A DNA stretch of 64,000 bases, taken from contig NZ_CABPSL010000004.1 in assembly GCF_902459665.1 (NCBI RefSeq), positions 186,001 through 250,000 of the forward strand, given 5' to 3'. A model generated the notes under the pieces. The model ran no database searches. It saw nothing but the letters and a program-made list of their open reading frames with translations, and had not been told where the DNA came from. Source of the DNA: Pandoraea cepalis. GTDB lineage: Bacteria > Pseudomonadota > Gammaproteobacteria > Burkholderiales > Burkholderiaceae. Made by a program: the position numbers and the translations under genes. Positions 56,211 to 64,000 of this stretch are shown here, piece after piece (position 1 is the stretch's first letter; the number at the start of each line of letters is the position of its first letter).

Positions 56211-57872
56211 TTAACTCGCCACGGCCAGCACAATGAGCTTGACAATCAGAAGCCCAGCGGCGATCACGAGGTACCCGCGCAGCACCAGCATCCACATGCG
56301 GCTCGATAGGCTCAACCGCGCGGGGGCAAGGGTTTCCATCGCGGGCATGCGCCAGTTGTCACGCTCTGCTTGGGTCATTGCCGGAAGGTTGTCCTCGATA
56401 GCTTGAACGCCTTGTTTGCGCTCGTAGAGCTTGACTGCGAAAGCCAGGACCGCGCCGATGACGGTGCCGCCGATCAGCACCCCCAGGATGTGCGCGTCGC
56501 TGATGTCCGGAAACAGCACCGCAGCGGTAAGAATCACCGAGAGCATTACCAGCACGGCAATGATGGCGGCAGTGAACCAGTTGAGCCTCTTTGAATTGGC
56601 CCAAGGACCCAAAACGGCCTTGTCATTGCACAACAAGAGCAGGAAGACCGTGGCGCTTGGCAACAGAACCCCAGCCAGGGTCTGGACCAGATTAGTGAGC
56701 AATCCCAGTGGTGTGCCGGGTGTGAGCACCAAGGCAGCTGCAACGATGATCAGGCCAATATAGACCGCATAGAAGGCTTTGGCGTCGCTGGGCTTGCGGT
56801 GCAGGGAGTGCTTCACGGCAAGCGTGTCTCCAATGGCATACGCTGTAGAGAGTGAAACAGCCAAAGCACCGATGATGGATGCGTCGATGAGCGCGATGGC
56901 GAAGAAAACGCCAGGTACGCGGCCATAGTATTTTTCAAGTCCGTTGGCGATGCCCAGCGCGTTGGTGAAGTTTCCGAATTCCGGTTGTCCGCCAAAGGTT
57001 TGCGCTGCGAAAGCGATCATGGCTACGGCACCCACAACCACCATGACGATGCCAATCCAGAGGTCGGCCTTTTGGTACTTGATGAACTGAGGAGTGATGC
57101 GCTTGTCGATGACGTAGCTCTGCTGGAAGAAAAGTTGCCAAGGAGCGACAGTAGTGCCCACGATGCCGATGATGAGCAGCATGACCTCGCTGAGTTTGCT
57201 GTCCTTGGGCATTTGCGGTACCAGAAAGTCGTGGGCGATCTGCGTGGGGGCCGGGTGGACCATGATCACGATTGGAATCAGCAGCAAGCTTGCAAACACC
57301 AGGAACAACGAAAACCGCTCGAAGCGGCGGAAGTCGCCCGTACTGGCGGCACCGATGATGATCACCGCCGCGATGCCTACACCCCAGATGCGTGAGACGC
57401 CCAGGTAGTCGAGCCCGAGGCTGATGCCAATGAACTCGGTCACGATGGTCAAGGCATTGAGCAGGAACAGGTCGATGACGCTGAATGCGCCCCAGAACTT
57501 GCCGAACCGTTCAAAAATGAGGCGAGCGTGCCCCACGCCGGTAACCGCACCAAGGCGCAACACCATTTCTTGATTGACATACAGAACAGGCACCAGCAGC
57601 AAAAGGGTCCAGAGCAACGAGGTGCCGTAGTTTTGTCCGGCTTGCGTGTAGGTACCGAAGGCCCCCGCATCGTTGTCGCCAACCATCACGATCAGGCCTG
57701 GGCCAAGGATCGCGAGCAGGGTTTGCCAACGCTGTTTCCAGCTTGTGCGCGCGCTGTGGTCGCCGAGCTTGATGGTGCCAAAGGCACCGCGGATATCGCC
57801 GATGTGGGCGCTGTCGAGTACGGCGCTTGATCCGACCTTGACGGCCTCGTTCATGGTGTTGAATTGGGTCAT
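56211..57872 (-). CDS. NRAMP-family divalent metal transporter, divergent metal site
   Basis: A 553-residue inner-membrane transporter with about 11-12 helices. Helix 1 reads ILGPGLIVMVGDNDAGAFGT, in the position of the canonical DPGN metal site; helix 6 reads IVGTTVAPWQLFFQQS instead of the usual A-M-PH motif. Such changes occur in NRAMP-related proteins that move other ions, for example Mg2+ in the NRMT group, so Mn2+ should not be assumed. GGGAG stands 7 nt before the ATG. A small ORF lies 31 bp upstream in the same transcript. Confidence 0.85.
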   Translation of the reverse strand: MTQFNTMNEAVKVGSSAVLDSAHIGDIRGAFGTIKLGDHSARTSWKQRWQTLLAILGPGLIVMVGDNDAGAFGTYTQAGQNYGTSLLWTLLLLVPVLYVNQEMVLRLGAVTGVGHARLIFERFGKFWGAFSVIDLFLLNALTIVTEFIGISLGLDYLGVSRIWGVGIAAVIIIGAASTGDFRRFERFSLFLVFASLLLIPIVIMVHPAPTQIAHDFLVPQMPKDSKLSEVMLLIIGIVGTTVAPWQLFFQQSYVIDKRITPQFIKYQKADLWIGIVMVVVGAVAMIAFAAQTFGGQPEFGNFTNALGIANGLEKYYGRVPGVFFAIALIDASIIGALAVSLSTAYAIGDTLAVKHSLHRKPSDAKAFYAVYIGLIIVAAALVLTPGTPLGLLTNLVQTLAGVLLPSATVFLLLLCNDKAVLGPWANSKRLNWFTAAIIAVLVMLSVILTAAVLFPDISDAHILGVLIGGTVIGAVLAFAVKLYERKQGVQAIEDNLPAMTQAERDNWRMPAMETLAPARLSLSSRMWMLVLRGYLVIAAGLLIVKLIVLAVAS

Positions 57873-57903
57873 GATGTTTCTCCCGGATTCATGGTTCGAG
57901 CGA

Positions 57904-58056
57904 TCAGCAGGCGCTGATCAGCATGGACAGCAGCGGTCCGCGAGAAGCGGCAGCGATAGGGTCGTAGTGCTGGCTGGCCTTCTTGACCCGGCGGGTGAAA
58001 GCGGCGAGACGAACCCGGGCCACGGCAGTGGCGGCAAAGTGGATGATGAATTTCAT
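57904..58056 (-). CDS. 50-residue leader ORF upstream of the NRAMP gene
   Basis: A short frame starting MKFIIHFAATAVARVRLAAF and ending SMLISAC, with an excellent GGAGT 4 nt before its ATG. It ends 31 bp before the transporter start. A short cationic ORF with strong initiation directly before a metal transporter recalls regulatory leader peptides such as mgtL, but it may equally be a small structural protein. No family is recognised. Confidence 0.55.
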   Translation of the reverse strand: MKFIIHFAATAVARVRLAAFTRRVKKASQHYDPIAAASRGPLLSMLISAC

Positions 58057-58606
58057 GGCAACTCCTTTTTGACATCGATCTATAGGGACCGAGATCGACA
58101 AGCGCATGCCGCAGGCGACCGAAAACGTTCAGGCGAACGCTTCGGCGCAAACGAGATGCGCGAATGCAAACAAACTTAGGAGATGTGCCCCGACGCCAAG
58201 AACTGGCTCCGGATGAGAGAACTGCAACACATCGTCCTGCTGAAACCAGCGGGACGACGCGGAAAAAGGCCGCCTACGTACGCGCTGGGTTGTTCGCCTT
58301 GGGCGAACAGGCACTAGGGCCAGATTCCATGGAGATAGCTCCGTTGTTGAGATGCGCGTATTTTCGTATTGACAGTTGCGCGAGTCAACCTCTTGGAAGC
58401 GTTTGTTGCCCATAAAACCACTTTGTTTTGTAAAGAAATTCCACAATGCAACGCTTATTGCAGGCAAGTGAGAATCAACCGCATTAGTGTCGTCAGTTGT
58501 CTTGCGTGCTTTTATGTTCATGCGTCAGACACTGTCTTGATGTTGCAATAAGGTATGGTTAGGGTCGGGCACAGACAATCCCGCCTCTTTCATAAACCTC
58601 ATCGCC
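58057..58606. promoter_or_regulatory. Divergent promoter and leader region of the NRAMP and CDF genes
   Basis: This 550-bp stretch has no supported gene. It contains a perfect hairpin, TGTTCGCC-TTG-GGCGAACA, at 58291-58309, a GGAAAAAGGCC patch next to it (58261-58271), and AT-rich promoter-like sequence at 58355-58560. Its length is compatible with a structured metal-responsive leader on the minus strand, but no known riboswitch consensus could be matched by eye. Confidence 0.4.
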
Positions 58607-59548
58607 ATGCAATTTTCAGAAATACCCCAAGACCACGAAGAGAGCACCCAGACCGTAGCAGAGCGCGCCGCCGCCACATCTCGCAGCACTTGGGTCAGTG
58701 TGGTGGTCAATGTGCTTCTTTCTGCAACACAAATTGCCATCGGCATTCTGTCCAAGTCTCAAGGCTTGATCGCTGACGGTATCCATTCGCTGTCCGACTT
58801 GGTGGCGGATTTCGTGGTGCTTTTTGCAAGCCATCACAGCAAGAAAGACGCAGACGAGGACCACCCGTACGGACACCATCGATTCGAGAACGCGGCTTCC
58901 ATGTTGCTCGGCATATTGCTGCTGGTGGTTGGCGTTGGAATGATCTGGTCGGCGTTCATGAAGCTGCGCAACCCAGAATCTATCGCGCAGGTGCATGCCA
59001 TGGCGCTGTGGGTTGCTGGCATCGCGCTGGTGGCAAAGGAGTCGCTGTTTCGCTACATGCTGGCCGTTGCGAAGCGTGTCAAGTCAAGCATGCTGATTGC
59101 CAACGCGTGGCACGCGAGGTCAGATGCCGCTTCATCTTTGGTTGTAGGGCTTGGCATCGTCGGCAATTTGATGGGCTACCCCATATTGGACCCGATCGCG
59201 GCGCTAATCGTCGGATTCATGATCGCGCGCATGGGCTGGGAGTTTGGTTGGGAGGCCATGAATGACTTGATGGACCGTGGTATTGACGAAGAAGAACTGG
59301 CAGCAATCAAAAAGACCTTGCTTGAAACGCCAGGCGTGGATGGCGTTCACGACCTAAAAACCCGCAAGATGGGTGACATGGTGGTGGTCGATGCGCACAT
59401 CGAAGTGGATGCATCATTGACCGTCGAAGTGGGACACAACATCGCAGTGGATGCCCGTAGGCGGGTCATGCAAAGGCACCGCGTTCTCAACCTGATGGCC
59501 CATGTTGACCCCAGCCACAAAGCGGATTTAGACCACGCGCAGGTTTAG
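58607..59548 (+). CDS. Cation diffusion facilitator (CDF) metal exporter
   Basis: A 313-residue CDF protein with six membrane helices and a C-terminal cytoplasmic domain. Metal-site residues are visible in LIADGIHSLSDLVADFV (helix 2; His-Asp spacing) and NAWHARSDAASS (helix 5). A His-rich stretch HPYGHHRFENAAS follows helix 2. The C-terminal domain contains DAHIEVDASLTVEVGHNIA. It exports Zn2+, Fe2+, Mn2+ or a similar ion using proton exchange. Divergent from the NRAMP importer, which suggests opposing control of one metal. Confidence 0.9.
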   Translation: MQFSEIPQDHEESTQTVAERAAATSRSTWVSVVVNVLLSATQIAIGILSKSQGLIADGIHSLSDLVADFVVLFASHHSKKDADEDHPYGHHRFENAASMLLGILLLVVGVGMIWSAFMKLRNPESIAQVHAMALWVAGIALVAKESLFRYMLAVAKRVKSSMLIANAWHARSDAASSLVVGLGIVGNLMGYPILDPIAALIVGFMIARMGWEFGWEAMNDLMDRGIDEEELAAIKKTLLETPGVDGVHDLKTRKMGDMVVVDAHIEVDASLTVEVGHNIAVDARRRVMQRHRVLNLMAHVDPSHKADLDHAQV

Positions 59549-59996
59549 TGTGGCGCTTTCAACTACTGGCTAGTCACTGACGGGGCCAGTAATCCTTGAA
59601 ATCTACGCCACATTCTTGGTGTTCAGGCACCGGGTTGGAGGTCAGGTTTAGAGCTCGCCATTTGAGCAGAACTATGTCAACAAACGCGGCCTTGCGGGTC
59701 TTCGTTTTGCCCCATTGCTGACATCCAATTTTTAGGCAATCAATCGAAAAACGCGCTCAACCGCCATTTTTACGCGCTTTCAGACCGCCGCCGATAACGC
59801 AGGGCATCCCAGCATTTCGTGCTGGTTGCTTACCTGGGGGTTGGATGAATATGCCGTGTCCATCTGGGCTATACCCTAACCTGATGTCAGATGCTTGGCG
59901 CAAAGCACGTCAGAATAGAGTTGTAGTTTGTATTTATTGACACAAGCCGCCAAGGGTAATGGATTTCATCCTGACACTTTTACCTTTGGAGGCACC
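59549..59996. other. Intergenic region with probable res site
   Basis: No gene is supported here. In Tn21-type elements the resolution site lies directly before tnpR. The stretch from about 59868 to 59990 includes ATACCCTAACCTGATG and an AT-rich TTGTAGTTTGTATTTATTGACA segment that could hold res sub-sites and the tnpR promoter. The assignment is by position. Confidence 0.4.
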
Positions 59997-60554
59997 TTGC
60001 AAGGTCAACGCATTGGCTATATCCGCGTCAGCAGCTTCGACCAGAACCCTGATCGGCAACTGGAGCAAATCGAAGTCGGTAAGGTATTCACCGATAAGGC
60101 TTCCGGCAAGGACACGCAACGTCCCGAACTTGAAAGGCTGCTGGCCTTTGTGCGCGAGGGCGACACCGTGGTGGTGCACAGCATGGACAGGTTGGCACGC
60201 AATCTCGATGACCTGCGCCGCATCGTTCAGGGGCTGACACAACGGGGCGTGCGGATGGAGTTTGTCAAAGAAGGGCTGGCGTTCACCGGCGATGACTCAC
60301 CGATGGCCAATTTGATGCTGTCGGTCATGGGGGCTTTTGCGGAGTTCGAGCGCGCACTGATCCGCGAACGCCAGCGCGAGGGAATCGTGCTGGCCAAGCA
60401 GCGCGGTGCCTACCGGGGACGAAAGAAATCGCTGAACAGCGAACAAATTGCCAAGTTGAAACAGCGAGTCGCGGCAGGCGATCAAAAAACCTTGGTGGCC
60501 CGTGACTTCGGCATCAGTCGCGAAACCTTGTACCAGTACCTGCGGGAAGACTGA
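59997..60554 (+). CDS. tnpR: Tn3-family (Tn21-type) serine resolvase
   Basis: A 185-residue site-specific recombinase that resolves transposition cointegrates at res. It opens [20 protein letters not shown] with the catalytic Ser, has [20 protein letters not shown] and [17 protein letters not shown], and ends in a helix-turn-helix ([16 protein letters not shown]). It closely follows Tn21 TnpR in length and sequence. The start is TTG at 59997, supported by TGGAGG 5 nt upstream; the open frame extends 23 codons further without support. tnpA starts 2 nt after its stop. Confidence 0.94.
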   Translation: MQGQRIGYIRVSSFDQNPDRQLEQIEVGKVFTDKASGKDTQRPELERLLAFVREGDTVVVHSMDRLARNLDDLRRIVQGLTQRGVRMEFVKEGLAFTGDDSPMANLMLSVMGAFAEFERALIRERQREGIVLAKQRGAYRGRKKSLNSEQIAKLKQRVAAGDQKTLVARDFGISRETLYQYLRED

Positions 60555-60556
60555 TC

Positions 60557-63526
60557 ATGCCGCGCCGCTCAATCCTGTCCGCCACCGAGCGCGAAAGCCT
60601 GCTGGCACTACCAGATGCCAAAGACGAACTGATACGGCACTACACGTTCAACGAAACCGACCTATCGGTGATCCGCCAGCGTCGCGGCGCTGCGAATCGA
60701 TTGGGCTTCGCCGTGCAGCTTTGCTACTTGCGATTCCCTGGCATCTTCTTGGGCATCGATGAGCCTCCGTTTCCGCCCCTGTTGCGCATGGTGGCCGCAC
60801 AACTCAAGGTGCCGGTGGAAAGTTGGAACGATTACGGCCAGCGCGAGCAGACGCGGCGGGAGCACTTGGTCGAGCTGCAAACGGTGTTCGGGTTCAAGCC
60901 CTTCACCATGAGTCACTACCGGCAAGCCGTGCATACATTGACCGAGCTGGCCTTGCAGACCGATAAAGGGATTGTGCTGGCCAGCACCCTTGTCGAAAAC
61001 CTGCGGCGGCAGAGCATCATCCTGCCCGCCATGAATGCCATCGAGCGCGCGAGCGCCGAGGCCATCACCCGTGCCAACCGGCGTATTTACGCGGCGTTGA
61101 CCGATTCTTTGTTATCGCTCCACCGTCAGCGCCTGGACGAACTTCTCAAGCGCAAGGACGGCAGCAAATTGACGTGGCTGGCATGGCTGCGCCAGTCGCC
61201 CGTCAAGCCGAACTCTCGGCATATGCTTGAACACATCGAGCGCCTCAAGGCTTGGCAGGCGCTTGACCTTCCCGCAGGCATCGAGCGACAAGTTCACCAG
61301 AACCGCCTGCTCAAGATCGCCCGTGAGGGTGGGCAGATGACGCCTGCCGATCTGGCAAAGTTCGAGATGCAACGACGCTATGCCACTCTGGTTTCGCTGG
61401 CCATTGAAGGTATGGCCACCGTCACCGACGAAATCATCGACCTGCACGACCGCATCATTGGCAAACTATTCAACGCCGCCAAGAACAAGCATCAGCAGCA
61501 GTTTCAGGCTTCCGGCAAGGCGATCAATGACAAGGTGCGGATGTATGGCCGCATCGGCCAAGCCTTGCTGGAAGCCAAACAGAGCGGCGGCGATCCGTTC
61601 GCCGCCATCGAGGCCGTAATGCCGTGGGATACCTTCGCCGCCAGCGTCACGGAGGCGCAAAAGCTCGCGCAACCGGAGAGCTTCGACTTTCTGCATCGCA
61701 TCGGTGAAAACTACACCACGTTGCGCCGCTACGCACCGCAGTTCCTGGACGTACTCAAGCTACGGGCGGCACCAGCCGCCAAAGGCGTGCTCGATGCCAT
61801 CGACGTGCTACGCGACATGAATAACGACAATGCTCGCAAGGTGCCCGCCGACGCGCCGACCGCATTCATCAAGCCACGCTGGGCGAAACTGGTGCTCACG
61901 GATGATGGTATTGACCGGCGCTACTACGAGCTGTGCGCCCTGTCGGAGCTTAAGAACGCGCTGCGCTCAGGCGATGTCTGGGTGCAGGGTTCGCGCCAGT
62001 TCAAGGACTTTGATGAGTACCTGGTGCCGGCCGAGAAGTTCGCTACTCTGAAGCTGGCCAGCGAATTGCCGCTGGCAGTGGCCACTGACTGCGATCAGTA
62101 TTTGCACGACCGGCTGGAATTGCTGGAACAGCAGCTCGCTACCGTCAACCGCATGGCGGCGGCCAATGATCTACCGGACGCCATCATTACCGAGTCCGGC
62201 CTGAAGATCACGCCGCTGGACGCGGCTGTGCCTGAAACCGCGCAAGCCCTGATCGACCAATCGGCGATGCTGCTGCCGCACGTCAAGATCACCGAACTCT
62301 TGATGGAAGTTGATGAGTGGACGGGTTTCACCCGGCACTTCACACATCTGAAAACCGGTGACACCGCCAAGGACAAGACGTTGCTGCTGACGACGATCCT
62401 GGCCGATGGCATCAATCTTGGGCTCACCAAGATGGCCGAGTCCTGCCCTGGCACGACCTACGCGAAGCTGTCGTGGCTGCAAGCGTGGCACATCCGGGAT
62501 GAAACGTACTCAACGGCCCTGGCCGAGCTGGTCAATGCGCAGTTCCGGCAACCCTTCGCCGCGAACTGGGGTGATGGCACCACGTCCTCATCCGATGGCC
62601 AGAACTTCAGAACCGGCAGCAAGGCCGAGAGCACGGGACACATCAACCCGAAATATGGCAGCAGTCCGGGACGGACTTTCTACACTCATATCTCCGACCA
62701 GTACGCGCCATTCAGCGCCAAGGTGGTCAACGTAGGCGTGCGCGATTCGACCTACGTGCTCGATGGCTTGCTGTACCACGAGTCCGACTTGCGGATCGAG
62801 GAGCACTACACCGATACAGCGGGCTTCACCGATCACGTGTTTGGCTTGATGCATTTGCTGGGATTTCGCTTCGCGCCACGTATCCGGGACCTGGGCGACA
62901 CCAAGTTGTTCATCCCCAAGGGCGATGCCGTCTATGACGCGCTCAAGCCGATGATTAGCAGCGACAGGCTGAACATCAAGCAAATACGCGCCCATTGGGA
63001 TGAAATATTGCGGCTCGCCACCTCGATCAAGCAGGGTACGGTGACGGCCTCGCTGATGTTGCGCAAGCTCGGTAGCTATCCGCGTCAGAACGGATTGGCC
63101 GTTGCACTGCGCGAGTTGGGGCGCATTGAGCGCACGCTGTTCATACTGGATTGGCTGCAAAGCGTGGAGCTGCGTCGCCGCGTCAATGCTGGACTGAATA
63201 AGGGCGAAGCGCGCAACGCGTTGGCCAGGGCTGTCTTTTTCTACCGATTGGGTGAAATCCGCGACCGCAGCTTTGAGCAACAACGCTATCGAGCCAGCGG
63301 CCTCAATCTGGTGACGGCGGCCATCGTGTTGTGGAATACGGTCTATCTGGAGCGTGCCACCAGTGCTTTGCGTAGCCACAGCCAGACCGTCGATGACACG
63401 CTGTTGCAGTACCTATCGCCGCTGGGGTGGGAACACATCAATCTGACCGGCGATTACCTTTGGCGCAGCAGCACCAAGGTCGGTGCAGGGAAGTTCAGGG
63501 CGTTGCGACCGCTGCCACCAGCTTAA
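60557..63526 (+). CDS. tnpA: Tn21-subfamily transposase
   Basis: A 989-residue DDE transposase, full length for the Tn21 group. The N-terminus [20 protein letters not shown] and the central [16 protein letters not shown] and [19 protein letters not shown] match Tn21 TnpA. The DDE core includes [40 protein letters not shown] and, for the Glu, [20 protein letters not shown]. The stop codon lies inside the right inverted repeat, as usual in this group. It appears intact, so the element may be active. Confidence 0.95.
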   Translation: MPRRSILSATERESLLALPDAKDELIRHYTFNETDLSVIRQRRGAANRLGFAVQLCYLRFPGIFLGIDEPPFPPLLRMVAAQLKVPVESWNDYGQREQTRREHLVELQTVFGFKPFTMSHYRQAVHTLTELALQTDKGIVLASTLVENLRRQSIILPAMNAIERASAEAITRANRRIYAALTDSLLSLHRQRLDELLKRKDGSKLTWLAWLRQSPVKPNSRHMLEHIERLKAWQALDLPAGIERQVHQNRLLKIAREGGQMTPADLAKFEMQRRYATLVSLAIEGMATVTDEIIDLHDRIIGKLFNAAKNKHQQQFQASGKAINDKVRMYGRIGQALLEAKQSGGDPFAAIEAVMPWDTFAASVTEAQKLAQPESFDFLHRIGENYTTLRRYAPQFLDVLKLRAAPAAKGVLDAIDVLRDMNNDNARKVPADAPTAFIKPRWAKLVLTDDGIDRRYYELCALSELKNALRSGDVWVQGSRQFKDFDEYLVPAEKFATLKLASELPLAVATDCDQYLHDRLELLEQQLATVNRMAAANDLPDAIITESGLKITPLDAAVPETAQALIDQSAMLLPHVKITELLMEVDEWTGFTRHFTHLKTGDTAKDKTLLLTTILADGINLGLTKMAESCPGTTYAKLSWLQAWHIRDETYSTALAELVNAQFRQPFAANWGDGTTSSSDGQNFRTGSKAESTGHINPKYGSSPGRTFYTHISDQYAPFSAKVVNVGVRDSTYVLDGLLYHESDLRIEEHYTDTAGFTDHVFGLMHLLGFRFAPRIRDLGDTKLFIPKGDAVYDALKPMISSDRLNIKQIRAHWDEILRLATSIKQGTVTASLMLRKLGSYPRQNGLAVALRELGRIERTLFILDWLQSVELRRRVNAGLNKGEARNALARAVFFYRLGEIRDRSFEQQRYRASGLNLVTAAIVLWNTVYLERATSALRSHSQTVDDTLLQYLSPLGWEHINLTGDYLWRSSTKVGAGKFRALRPLPPA

Positions 63527-63559
63527 CGTGCTTTATTTTCCGTTTTCTGAGACGACCCC
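63522..63559. repeat. Right terminal inverted repeat of the Tn21-type transposon
   Basis: The 38 bases read on the minus strand start GGGGTCGTCTCAGAAAACGG and end GCACGTTAAG, the standard Tn21-subfamily inverted repeat. It overlaps the tnpA stop codon. The five bases outside it, TAGCT (63560-63564), are the candidate target duplication. No matching left repeat was found in the window. Confidence 0.9.
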
Positions 63560-63784
63560 TAGCTCGATGAGTTCCTGGCGCTCGCTGGCACTCAACGCAC
63601 CGGCCTCTCCAGGGACAACACCGCTGGACGCATCGGCCTGACGCACCCAGTTCAGGATGCTGGTGGCATGGCAGCCAAACTCACGGGCCAGTTCGCCGGG
63701 CTTGCGTCCGGCACGAACCAGTTCAATCATTTGCTCACGAAATTGCGCTGGATAAGGTGGCTTGGGGGTATGTGGTTTGCTCAC
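63533..63784 (-). pseudogene. IS3-family transposase orfA, truncated by the transposon
   Basis: GTG start with AAGGAG upstream. The protein has an IS3-type OrfA helix-turn-helix: PPYPAQFREQMIELVRAG, LAREFGCHATSILNWVRQAD, ASERQELIEL. At about base 63560 the frame leaves IS sequence and continues into the transposon end (GVVSENGK is encoded by the inverted repeat). orfB is missing. The Tn21-type element therefore inserted inside this insertion sequence. Confidence 0.85.
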
Positions 63785-63811
63785 TTCGGACTCCTTCTGC
63801 AAGAACAATAA

Positions 63812-63832
63812 GGTGTCCGTGAAATGGGGTCA
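63812..63832. repeat. Left end of the IS3-family element
   Basis: Read on the minus strand this is TGACCCCATTTCACGGACAC plus C, a typical IS3-family terminal inverted repeat starting with TGA, 28 bp upstream of the orfA start. Directly outside are three ACTTCA copies (63833-63850). Confidence 0.7.
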
Positions 63833-64000
63833 ACTTCAACTTCAACTTCACTAACGACCCAAGCAGCCGTTGTCCAGCTAGTCTTGCGAAATATCCTGTC
63901 TAAACTGAGTTCCCTGCTTCACCAGAAGCGTATCGCTTGGACATCCTCTAGTACATCTTCGGGTCGAGAACATGGTCGGCTTTCTGGGATGGAACGAATG
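63833..64000. other. No gene recognised at window end
   Basis: I see no supported gene in the last 168 bases. The sequence does not obviously continue the broken LysR gene, so a further element probably lies beyond the window. Confidence 0.4.

Larger units (their letters stand above)
55628..63832. mobile_element. Composite acquired region with Tn21-subfamily transposon
   Basis: The region runs from the break in the LysR gene to the end of a damaged IS3-family element. It contains an element end with repeats, two metal-transporter genes, tnpR-tnpA of a Tn21-type transposon and its right inverted repeat. By eye its G+C is lower than the chromosome, especially 55.8-59.9 kb. The left transposon inverted repeat was not found, so whether the transporters belong to the transposon is open. 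The true right boundary may be outside the window. Confidence 0.6.

Overview
The window is a high-GC (roughly two-thirds G+C by eye) chromosomal segment of a beta-proteobacterium of the Burkholderiaceae. The gene set (hmgA/fahA, ast genes, PHB genes, a BoxR-type HTH/shikimate-kinase regulator, RND efflux, many LysR/TetR/AraC regulators) fits Burkholderia or Pandoraea; Pandoraea is my best guess, by inference only. The last ~8.4 kb (from about 55.63 kb) looks different: lower G+C, transposon genes and broken genes. It is read as horizontally acquired.

Layout. 0-1.5 kb: end of homogentisate dioxygenase and fumarylacetoacetase (tyrosine degradation). 1.6-5.3 kb: small hypothetical, AI-2E family permease, large unrecognised membrane protein. 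5.4-10.2 kb: arginine succinyltransferase pathway genes astE (reverse) and astD-astB (forward), then an FMN reductase. 10.4-14.9 kb: DUF1488 protein, a tandem pair of small paralogous membrane proteins, two methyltransferases and an HI0933-type flavoprotein. 15-18.1 kb: FUSC membrane protein, HAD hydrolase and a BcsR-like protein, followed by what looks like a scrap of bcsB. 18.8-22.4 kb: aldo/keto reductase, tandem universal stress protein, ferredoxin-reductase-like flavoprotein. 22.5-29.1 kb: a four-gene RND efflux operon whose genes all overlap by 4 bp, with its TetR gene last. 29.4-32.8 kb: PHB genes phaB and a phasin, convergent with phaC. 33-36.2 kb: PAP2 protein, M23 peptidase, then a decayed cupredoxin / ECF sigma / anti-sigma locus. 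36.2-44 kb: tam, AraC regulator overlapping an MFS gene antisense, LysR, GST, chemoreceptor, DapA-family aldolase with a striking double inverted repeat in front. 44.5-47.2 kb: small hypothetical, PAS-GAF-GGDEF protein, FRG-domain protein.

The most interesting chromosomal unit is 47.3-54.3 kb. A BoxR/BzdR-like regulator (HTH fused to a shikimate-kinase fold) is divergent from an operon of enoyl-CoA hydratase, 3-hydroxyacyl-CoA/carnitine-type dehydrogenase, beta-keto acid cleavage enzyme (BKACE), an orphan branched-chain-type substrate-binding protein and a feruloyl-CoA-synthase-like ligase. The intergenic region carries four TGCA elements, the kind of motif BoxR/BzdR regulators bind. The gene content suggests a CoA-dependent side-chain degradation route ending in a BKACE reaction; this is a combination I do not recognise as a described pathway. 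The ligase gene carries a frameshift in a GC-dinucleotide run.

At 55.63 kb a LysR gene is cut by a multi-repeat mobile-element end. Beyond it lie an NRAMP-family transporter with altered metal-site motifs and a leader small ORF, a cation diffusion facilitator, and the tnpR-tnpA pair of a Tn21-subfamily transposon whose 38-bp right inverted repeat lies inside an IS3-family orfA. The left inverted repeat was not found. No tRNA, rRNA or CRISPR was seen.
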